Assembly (NCBI GenBank): GCA_002763085.1
Contig: PFCY01000026.1
Span: forward strand, 6,586 to 11,756
Source of the DNA: Candidatus Pacearchaeota archaeon CG10_big_fil_rev_8_21_14_0_10_32_14
GTDB lineage: Archaea; Nanobdellota; Nanobdellia; Pacearchaeales; GW2011-AR1
Direction of reading: 5' to 3'
Length of the DNA: 5,171 nucleotides
The notes under the pieces were generated by a model. The model ran no database searches. It was not told the DNA's origin and was given only the letters and a program-made list of their open reading frames with translations. Shown here piece after piece: positions 1-3,365 of this stretch (its first letter is position 1; each line of letters begins with the position of its first letter). The translations under genes and the position numbers were made by a program.

Positions 1-14
1 TTGATAACTATCAA
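1..14. promoter_or_regulatory. Inverted repeat, possible operator of the HTH-MNT/HEPN operon
   Basis: The arms TTGATA and TATCAA are perfectly complementary and separated by AC. The repeat ends 17 bases before the ATG at 32. The first gene carries an N-terminal helix-turn-helix, and antitoxins of this type often repress their own operon, so an operator here is plausible. The arms are short, AT-rich and at the window edge, so chance is a real alternative. Confidence 0.3.
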
Positions 15-20
15 CTATAT

Positions 21-24
21 GGAG
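21..24 (+). promoter_or_regulatory. Ribosome binding site of the HTH-MNT gene
   Basis: GGAG lies 7 bases before the ATG at 32. It supports that start over the out-of-frame ATG at 19, which opens no comparable reading frame. Confidence 0.6.
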
Positions 25-31
25 ACAAGAT

Positions 32-637
32 ATGGAGAGTAAAACCAAAACAACTGAAAAAATATTACTCAAGTTGCTAAAAGAACCTTTTACAAAACAT
101 ACTGCGACTTCTTTAGCTTCTGCTCTTAATCTTTCACGGCAAGGATTATGGAAGAGTCTTAATAAATTATCAAAAAATAAACTTATTGCGCTAGAAACTA
201 TTGGAGAAACAAAAAAGAGCGCAGTAACAATCTCTCTCGAGTGGAAAAATCAAGTGACCATAAAGACACTTTCTCTTCTATTAACTAAAGAATCATCTGA
301 GCATGAAAGATGGAAAGTAAATTTTTCCCAGCTTGAAAATAATACTGAATTTATAATATTATTCGGGAGCATTTTACATTCACCTAAAAACGCAAGAGAT
401 ATAGATATCTTGGCTGTTGTAAATAGTAAAAATGATTTTAAACGTCTTGATGAGGCCGTAATTAAAATACAGAAAACTCAAGAAAAGAAAATTCATTTGA
501 TCGACTTAACCAATCAAGAGTTTAAAACTGAATTAAGAAAACAAAATAAAGCGTATATTGATTCTTTGAAGAAAGGAATTGTTTTAAATGGTCAGGATAA
601 TTATATTAGATTCTTAGAGGATTTAAAAAGAAAATGA
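32..637 (+). CDS. HTH-domain MNT-type nucleotidyltransferase, probable antitoxin of a HEPN/MNT module
   Basis: A 201-residue fusion. Residues ~8-70 form a winged helix-turn-helix (ATSLASALNLSRQGLWKSLNKL resembles the helix pair of MarR/ArsR-like folds). Residues ~95-190 form a minimal nucleotidyltransferase: G112-S113, nine residues, then D123-x-D125, with a third acidic residue at D158 in IHLIDLT. These are the metal and nucleotide ligands of the polymerase-beta superfamily and all are present, so the enzyme looks active. Known MntA antitoxins neutralise HEPN ribonucleases by transferring AMP to a tyrosine; that role is inferred here from the following HEPN-like gene. The HTH suggests the antitoxin also represses the operon. 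The start is supported by GGAG at 21-24. The stop codon overlaps the next gene's ATG (ATGA, 634-637), so the two are translationally coupled. Confidence 0.85.
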   Translation: MESKTKTTEKILLKLLKEPFTKHTATSLASALNLSRQGLWKSLNKLSKNKLIALETIGETKKSAVTISLEWKNQVTIKTLSLLLTKESSEHERWKVNFSQLENNTEFIILFGSILHSPKNARDIDILAVVNSKNDFKRLDEAVIKIQKTQEKKIHLIDLTNQEFKTELRKQNKAYIDSLKKGIVLNGQDNYIRFLEDLKRK

Positions 638-1185
638 AAACCCAAGAACTTGCAAGGACATTAAGAGAATGTCTTAAGACGACAAAGAAAGATGAAAAAC
701 TCGGATTGAAGCATAAGGGATTGATATTAAGGGATTTTGATGATTCGGTAGCAAAAGAATTTATCCAAAAAGCTAAGAAAGATTTAGAACTTTGCCATTT
801 TTATAAAGATAATGGATATGATTATAAGATTCCAGAAGAATGGTTCTATACCCTTTATTATTGCGGATTAGCTATACTTTCAAAATTCGGAGTTGAAAGC
901 CGAAGTCAGAGATATACTGCTTTATTCTTAATGTATGTCAAAGAAAAAAATCTTATAGATTATGATGATGAATTTATCAAGAGAATTACTGTTTATTTGA
1001 AAAAGGGAGAAGAATCGGACGTTGATAAAAGAGAAGAAGCAAGATATAGTTCTTCAATCAAAATTGAATCAGTTAGAGAAAGATACGAAGAAATAACTCT
1101 ACTTTGCAAAAAAGCTATATCTCAAACTGAAGATATAGTTTTCTCGTATAAAGAATTTAAAGTTCCTAAAGAATTATTAGATTAA
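634..1185 (+). CDS. HEPN-like protein, probable toxin partner of the HTH-MNT protein
   Basis: A 183-residue, largely helical, soluble protein with no signal peptide or membrane segment. Residues ~40-105 (EFIQKAKKDLELCHFY, then WFYTLYYCGLAILSKFG and SRSQRYTALFLM) have the pattern of the first HEPN helices. Residues 133-138 (REEARY) followed by a long helix to ~168 match the 'R..aDY...A..F' end of the fold. HEPN domains are RNases or inactive relatives. The canonical RX4-6H pair is not evident: the site has R133 and Y138 with no histidine. The tyrosine is a candidate AMP acceptor, but that is speculation. It overlaps the upstream nucleotidyltransferase by 4 bases, the strongest support for a toxin-antitoxin role. 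The HEPN assignment is by pattern and context, not a close recognisable match. Confidence 0.65.
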   Translation: MKTQELARTLRECLKTTKKDEKLGLKHKGLILRDFDDSVAKEFIQKAKKDLELCHFYKDNGYDYKIPEEWFYTLYYCGLAILSKFGVESRSQRYTALFLMYVKEKNLIDYDDEFIKRITVYLKKGEESDVDKREEARYSSSIKIESVRERYEEITLLCKKAISQTEDIVFSYKEFKVPKELLD

Positions 1186-1372
1186 ATATTAAAAAGCATA
1201 GGAATAAAAGTCATCATTACCCAAAAAATATAATCCCTCCACGTTTTTCTTTTTCGTTCATGAAAAAACGTCTGGGTATTGAATCTCAACTTATTTTTAT
1301 TGTCCTTATCGTCTTCCCATATTCATCAACTAAATCTCTATCTATTTTCTTCAAATCCTTTCGAATCGCCAT
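1182..1372 (-). pseudogene. Small basic, one-helix protein ORF interrupted by a frameshift
   Basis: Reading the minus strand, an ATG at 1372 opens 28 codons starting MAIRKDLKKIDRDLVDEYGK that stop at 1286. A second frame, open from 1322, continues to a stop at 1182 with HERKRKTWRDYIFWVMMTFI near its end, a basic stretch followed by a hydrophobic helix. Joining the frames once within 1286-1322 gives a protein of about 62 residues with a charged N-terminus and a C-terminal membrane helix. Its stop overlaps the stop of the convergent HEPN-like gene. Both halves look protein-like, but I do not recognise the family. It could be a decayed gene, a sequencing indel, or chance ORFs in AT-rich DNA. Confidence 0.35.
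1216..1280. terminator. Nested inverted repeats and T-tracts after the HEPN-like gene, possible terminator
   Basis: The inner arms ACGTTTTT (1241-1248) and AAAAACGT (1264-1271) pair perfectly. The outer arms at 1216-1223 and 1273-1280 (ATTACCCA against TGGGTATT) pair at 7 of 8 positions. The plus strand has T5-C-T5 at 1244-1254, the kind of T-rich tract at which archaeal RNA polymerase terminates. It lies about 30-95 bases after the HEPN-like stop. It also sits within the frameshifted minus-strand ORF, so the pairing may be incidental. Confidence 0.35.
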
Positions 1373-1376
1373 AACA

Positions 1377-1384
1377 TTTATAAA
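1377..1384 (+). promoter_or_regulatory. TATA box of the AbrB/PIN operon
   Basis: TTTATAAA is an ideal archaeal TATA box. Initiation about 25 bases downstream would fall near 1405-1408 and give a leader of about 20 bases before the ATG at 1427. The leader has only a weak AGAG (1418-1421) as ribosome binding site. Confidence 0.65.
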
Positions 1385-1391
1385 TAAGATC

Positions 1392-1407
1392 ATCTTACTA
1401 GTAAGAT
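1392..1407. promoter_or_regulatory. Perfect 16-bp palindrome, probable autoregulatory operator of the AbrB/PIN operon
   Basis: ATCTTACTAGTAAGAT is its own reverse complement over all 16 bases. It lies between the TATA box and the expected transcription start, 19 bases before the antitoxin ATG, where a bound dimer would block initiation. AbrB/MazE-type antitoxins are dimers that bind palindromes in their own promoter, so the antitoxin encoded next is the obvious ligand (inference). The site would also cover a minus-strand promoter for the ORF starting at 1372. Confidence 0.65.
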
Positions 1408-1426
1408 AAAATTATATAGAGTTAAA

Positions 1427-1687
1427 ATGGAAAAGATTGAAATAACGTCTGTAAGCTCAAGAGGGCAAATAGTAATTCCTCAAAACCTTAGAGAAAAATT
1501 GAGGATTAAAGAAGGAGAGAAGTTTATAGTAATCGGAGAAGATAATACCCTTGTCCTTAAAAGGATAGAGATGTCATCTTTTAAAGGATACGAAAAATTA
1601 CTCAAAAAGACAAGAGAATACGCAAAAAAACAAAGTTTAGAAGAAAAAGAAATAGCAGAGGCGATTAGTAAAGCAAGAAAAAAATGA
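1427..1687 (+). CDS. AbrB/SpoVT-type antitoxin (VapB-like)
   Basis: An 86-residue protein. Residues ~5-48 are a swapped-hairpin AbrB DNA-binding domain: SSRGQIVIPQNLREKLRIKE carries the family signature (GQI.IP...R..L.I..G), followed by EKFIVIGEDNTLVLKRI. Residues ~52-86 are highly charged and helical, the usual toxin-wrapping tail. The role is twofold: it binds and inhibits the PIN toxin encoded immediately after it, and as a dimer it represses the operon, probably through the palindrome at 1392-1407. Its stop overlaps the toxin start in an ATGA (1684-1687), so the pair is translationally coupled. Length and gene order are typical of this class. Family and role are secure; the partner is inferred from adjacency. 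Confidence 0.9.
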   Translation: MEKIEITSVSSRGQIVIPQNLREKLRIKEGEKFIVIGEDNTLVLKRIEMSSFKGYEKLLKKTREYAKKQSLEEKEIAEAISKARKK

Positions 1688-2097
1688 GAGTGATTTTAGA
1701 CACGAATGTTTTTATCTCGGGAATATTCTGGGAAGGAAATTACTGTTCTCAAATAATTGATTTATGGATGAAAGGAAAGTTTGAATTAGTAGTTTCTAAA
1801 GATACTCTTGATGAACTTGTCAAGACTCTAAAATCCTTCAAAATTCCGTTGAAGATTGATCTTATAGAAGATTGGCGAAAACTTCTTATAGAAAATTCAA
1901 TATGTATCGAAACTTCCCATAAACTTAATGTTATCAAAGAGGATCCAGATGATGATAAATTTCTTGAAACTGCAATCGAAGGTAAAGCTGAAATTATAGT
2001 AAGTCAAGATAATCATCTCTTAAGGTTAAAAGAATTTCAAGGAATAAAAATTATCACTCCAAAAGAATTTTTAGATGTAGTGGGGGATAGTATTTGA
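1684..2097 (+). CDS. PIN-domain ribonuclease toxin (VapC-like, PIN_3/COG1569 type)
   Basis: A 137-residue single PIN domain. The acidic residues expected to bind the catalytic metal are present: D6 in ILDTNVFISG, E44 in TLDELVKTL, the D87/D89-D91 cluster in EDPDDDKFLETA, and D109 in IIVSQDNHLL. The end, ITPKEFLDVV, is the standard C-terminus of this subfamily, so the toxin appears complete and active. PIN toxins cleave structured RNA such as tRNA or rRNA; the target cannot be read from sequence. It is co-expressed with the preceding AbrB antitoxin by a 4-base overlap. The last codons overlap, in another frame, a LamG relic (2081-2176), so the module's 3' edge abuts an older gene. Confidence 0.9.
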   Translation: MRVILDTNVFISGIFWEGNYCSQIIDLWMKGKFELVVSKDTLDELVKTLKSFKIPLKIDLIEDWRKLLIENSICIETSHKLNVIKEDPDDDKFLETAIEGKAEIIVSQDNHLLRLKEFQGIKIITPKEFLDVVGDSI

Positions 2098-2176
2098 TAT
2101 TGATGAAGCAATGGTCTTCAAAGGAAAAGCATTAACTCCTACTCAAATTCAGGCAATATATGATAAGTCAAAATAA
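2081..2176 (+). pseudogene. C-terminal relic of a LamG/concanavalin-like domain protein
   Basis: The frame after a TAG at 2078 reads WGIV, then from 2093 FDIDEAMVFKGKALTPTQIQ and AIYDKSK to a TAA at 2174-2176. This closely resembles the end of LamG jellyroll domains (G.IDEvriynrALs..EI..lY), found in many archaeal surface proteins. There is no start codon and no upstream LamG sequence: the frame runs straight into the 3' end of the PIN gene. The simplest reading is that the AbrB/PIN module, or a deletion, replaced the rest of the gene. No functional product is expected. Confidence 0.6.
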
Positions 2177-2207
2177 ACTTTAGTCTGTTTGATTTCTTAA
2201 AATTAAA

Positions 2208-2267
2208 TCCATCAAAATATTTATTAACTAAGTTTTTCTATACATATCATGTCGAGAAAAGAAGGTG
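2208..2267 (+). repeat. Degenerate copy of the ppsA promoter and first codons (direct repeat, copy 1)
   Basis: Aligned without gaps to 3306-3365 (offset 1098), this segment matches at about 49 of 60 positions. It includes 22 identical bases over the TATA region (2208-2229) and 11 over the first codons (AAAAGAAGGTG). The reading frame is kept: ATG at 2249 gives MSRKEG against MKKEG of ppsA, but diverges and stops at 2299 after 16 codons. It is therefore not a working gene, although the TATA-like region could still fire. Confidence 0.6.
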
Positions 2268-2305
2268 ATAAAAGCTCTTTTCTGCTAAGCACTTTCTAGG
2301 AAATG

Positions 2306-2313
2306 TTTATATA
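2306..2313 (+). promoter_or_regulatory. TATA box of the HEPN/MNT operon
   Basis: TTTATATA is centred about 25 bases before the ATG at 2335. Initiation would fall at or a few bases before the start codon, giving a leaderless or nearly leaderless mRNA. There is no Shine-Dalgarno sequence before that ATG, consistent with this. Confidence 0.6.
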
Positions 2314-2334
2314 ATTCTTGAATTTAGGTAGTTT

Positions 2335-2712
2335 ATGAAAACAGAAATTGAATTTTGGATAAAACAGGCGGAAGATGATTTAGATAGCGCAGAAAAAAAT
2401 ATCAGTATTGGAAAGTTTTATGTTTCTGCTTTTTTATCTCAGCAATCTGTGGAAAAATCTCTTAAGGCACTCGCCCTAAATTCCGAGAAAAAATTGATAA
2501 AGACTCATAGCGTCTCAATGCTGGCAAAATTATTAAAATTACCTCAAGATATGATAAAGAAGATCTCAATGATCGAACCACTTTATCAAGAAACAAGATA
2601 TCCGGACGTTGCTTCAAAGGTTCCTTCTGAAGAATTTGATGAGAACGATGCAAATGAATTTTTAAATATAGCTGAGGAGGTCTTGCAATGGATAAAACAG
2701 AAACTAGCTTAA
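2335..2712 (+). CDS. HEPN-domain protein (COG2250/COG1895 type), probable toxin
   Basis: A 125-residue, all-helical protein filling a single HEPN domain. Recognisable elements are WIKQAEDDLDSAE (residues 8-20), SQQSVEKSLKAL (35-46, the conserved 'AqqavEKalKAl' helix), THSVSML (57-63), and LYQETRYPD (83-91), the 'tRYPd' signature of the family. A final helix spans ~105-124. HEPN proteins of HEPN/MNT pairs act as RNase toxins or as the modified partner of the nucleotidyltransferase. The strict RX4-6H catalytic pair is absent; R88-Y89 and H58 are the visible conserved polar residues, so nuclease activity is uncertain. The MNT gene follows with a 25-base overlap. The start fits the TATA box at 2306-2313. 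The family is clear; the biochemical role is inferred. Confidence 0.88.
   Translation: MKTEIEFWIKQAEDDLDSAEKNISIGKFYVSAFLSQQSVEKSLKALALNSEKKLIKTHSVSMLAKLLKLPQDMIKKISMIEPLYQETRYPDVASKVPSEEFDENDANEFLNIAEEVLQWIKQKLA
2674..2681 (+). promoter_or_regulatory. Strong ribosome binding site for the MNT gene inside the HEPN gene
   Basis: GAGGAGGT lies 6 bases before the ATG at 2688, inside the end of the HEPN coding sequence. It decides the MNT start and explains how the overlapping gene is translated, unlike the leaderless first gene of the operon. Confidence 0.8.
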
Positions 2713-3008
2713 TAGAGTCTTTAAAAAAATTCAAGAAATTAATAAGCAAGGAAGTTAATGTTCAAAAGTTTGTTTTATTTGGGAGCAGAGCGAGAGGAGA
2801 TTCTAAACATAATAGCGATGTAGATATACTAATTATATCCCCTGATTTTGAAGGCAAGAAGTCATTTAGAAGATCACCATTATTATATAATCTTTGGGAT
2901 GAAAATATTGAAGTAGATTTTATTTGTTTAACACCAGATGAGTTAAATGAGAAACAAAAACAAATTTCAATGATAAGGGATGCTATAAATGAAGGTATTG
3001 ACATTTAG
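2688..3008 (+). CDS. MNT-type minimal nucleotidyltransferase, probable antitoxin
   Basis: A 106-residue polymerase-beta-like nucleotidyltransferase. The signature FGSRARGDSKHNSDVDILII spans residues 31-50 and holds G32-S33 and the metal ligands D44 and D46. The third acidic residue is D77 in IEVDFICLT. All three are intact, and the length is typical of stand-alone MNT proteins. In characterised pairs the enzyme transfers AMP from ATP to a tyrosine of the HEPN partner and so silences it; the same is inferred here, with the partner encoded immediately upstream. It overlaps the HEPN gene by 25 bases and has its own strong ribosome binding site. It lacks the N-terminal HTH of the nucleotidyltransferase at 32-637, and the gene order is reversed relative to that pair. 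Confidence 0.9.
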   Translation: MDKTETSLIESLKKFKKLISKEVNVQKFVLFGSRARGDSKHNSDVDILIISPDFEGKKSFRRSPLLYNLWDENIEVDFICLTPDELNEKQKQISMIRDAINEGIDI

Positions 3009-3016
3009 CATATTTC

Positions 3017-3021
3017 TCTCC
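3017..3021. repeat. Left target-site duplication of the MITE-like element
   Basis: TCTCC directly abuts the left inverted repeat and is repeated at 3304-3308, immediately outside the right one. Confidence 0.55.
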
Positions 3022-3034
3022 GAGTATCTCCGAT
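3022..3034 (+). repeat. Left terminal inverted repeat
   Basis: This 13-base arm is perfectly complementary to 3291-3303. Confidence 0.75.
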
Positions 3035-3037
3035 GAG

Positions 3038-3070
3038 TTTTTGTAATTTTTTAGTAGTTTTTTGATTTTT
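3038..3070 (+). terminator. T-rich tract series, probable terminator of the HEPN/MNT operon
   Basis: Four T-runs of 5, 6, 6 and 5 bases (3038-3042, 3047-3052, 3058-3063, 3066-3070) begin 30 bases after the MNT stop. Archaeal RNA polymerase terminates at such non-templated T-tracts without needing a hairpin. The tract lies inside the MITE-like element, so the element may have supplied the operon's terminator. Confidence 0.5.
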
Positions 3071-3088
3071 CATAGATTCCCACAATAA

Positions 3089-3104
3089 TTCGGCTTTCGC
3101 CGAA
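3089..3104. repeat. Perfect hairpin with tetraloop at the left edge of the C-rich core
   Basis: TTCGGC, loop TTTC, GCCGAA. Read on the minus strand, the loop is GAAA, a GNRA tetraloop that would make a very stable RNA hairpin. It marks the switch from T-rich to C-rich sequence. Confidence 0.6.
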
Positions 3105-3106
3105 GA

Positions 3107-3162
3107 ACTCGCGACTTCGCACACCAACACCACACTTACCCCTTACCACGAAATCGCTCGCC
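3107..3162. repeat. C-rich direct repeat, copy 1
   Basis: Aligned to 3190-3245 at a period of 83 bases with about 45 of 56 identities; the last 28 bases match at 25. It contains the arms GCGACTTCG (3111-3119) and CGAAATCGC (3149-3157), which pair except at one position. The surrounding sequence is about 58% G+C with almost no G on the plus strand (3121-3180: 32 C, 3 G), unlike the rest of the window. No coding frame is evident. Confidence 0.65.
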
Positions 3163-3189
3163 CACCCTTCCACCAACCCCCCAAATCCT

Positions 3190-3245
3190 ACTCGCAACTT
3201 CGACCACCAACCAGAACCTTACCCCTTAACACGAAGTTGCTCGCC
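3190..3245. repeat. C-rich direct repeat, copy 2
   Basis: The second copy of the 83-base-period repeat. The arms GCAACTTCG (3194-3202) and CGAAGTTGC (3232-3240) pair perfectly over 9 bases around a 29-base loop. Relative to copy 1, an A-T pair (3196/3238) replaces a G-C pair (3113/3155), so pairing is kept while sequence changes. Confidence 0.65.
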
Positions 3246-3290
3246 AAAAAATGAAGATAGGAAAAATCAAAATTATATTTCTTTATAAGT

Positions 3291-3303
3291 ATCGGAGATA
3301 CTC
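3291..3303 (-). repeat. Right terminal inverted repeat
   Basis: This arm is the exact reverse complement of 3022-3034. With the preceding AGT it also forms a small local hairpin (AGTAT, loop, ATACT). Confidence 0.75.
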
Positions 3304-3308
3304 TCTCC
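3304..3308. repeat. Right target-site duplication of the MITE-like element
   Basis: TCTCC matches 3017-3021. The match extends two bases into the right inverted repeat, so the exact duplication length is slightly ambiguous. Confidence 0.55.
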
Positions 3309-3365
3309 ATCAAAATATTTATTAACTCATTTTTACTTAACTAATCATAATGAAAAAAGAAGGTG
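3306..3365 (+). repeat. ppsA promoter and first codons (direct repeat, copy 2)
   Basis: The intact counterpart of 2208-2267. The two copies lie 1098 bases apart and bracket the HEPN/MNT operon and the MITE-like element. Confidence 0.6.
3312..3325 (+). promoter_or_regulatory. TATA region of ppsA
   Basis: AAAATATTTATTAA is an archaeal TATA region centred near 3318. Initiation about 25 bases downstream would fall near 3343, leaving a leader of about 6 bases before the ATG at 3350. No Shine-Dalgarno is present, consistent with near-leaderless translation. The right end of the MITE-like element lies less than 10 bases upstream, so the element abuts the TFB recognition zone. Confidence 0.6.

Larger units (their letters stand above)
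3022..3303. mobile_element. MITE-like non-coding element with 13-bp terminal inverted repeats
   Basis: The 282-bp segment begins GAGTATCTCCGAT (3022-3034) and ends with its exact reverse complement (3291-3303). It is flanked on both sides by TCTCC. A second, subterminal pair, TTTTGATTTTTC (3060-3071) and GAAAAATCAAAA (3261-3272), is also perfectly complementary over 12 bases. There is no plausible ORF inside. Removing the element and one TCTCC brings the MNT stop and the ppsA start to 54 bases apart, a normal archaeal spacing. It would need a transposase supplied elsewhere. The parent family cannot be named from this sequence. The ends are secure as repeats; mobility is inferred. Confidence 0.65.

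Noticed and set aside
1749..1937. Minus-strand open frame of 62 codons
   Set aside because: It lies wholly inside the well-supported PIN gene and shows no domain-like pattern.
2249..2299. A 16-codon plus-strand ORF with a TATA-like region upstream
   Set aside because: It is the decayed duplicate of the ppsA start; it diverges after the first codons and stops, so it is listed as a repeat and not as a gene.
2462..2749. Minus-strand open frame of 95 codons
   Set aside because: It is antisense to the HEPN gene and the start of the MNT gene, whose signatures are unambiguous.
2762..3004. Minus-strand open frame of 80 codons rich in serine and isoleucine
   Set aside because: It mirrors the MNT coding sequence and has no promoter or ribosome binding site.
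3160..3182. Possible G-quadruplex on the minus strand from C-runs on the plus strand
   Set aside because: There are only three clear runs of three or more, with a long central loop; it does not meet a standard four-run motif without splitting one run.
3107..3245. The two C-rich repeats as a CRISPR array
   Set aside because: There are only two imperfect copies with an 83-base period, internal dyads and no uniform spacers, and no cas genes are nearby.
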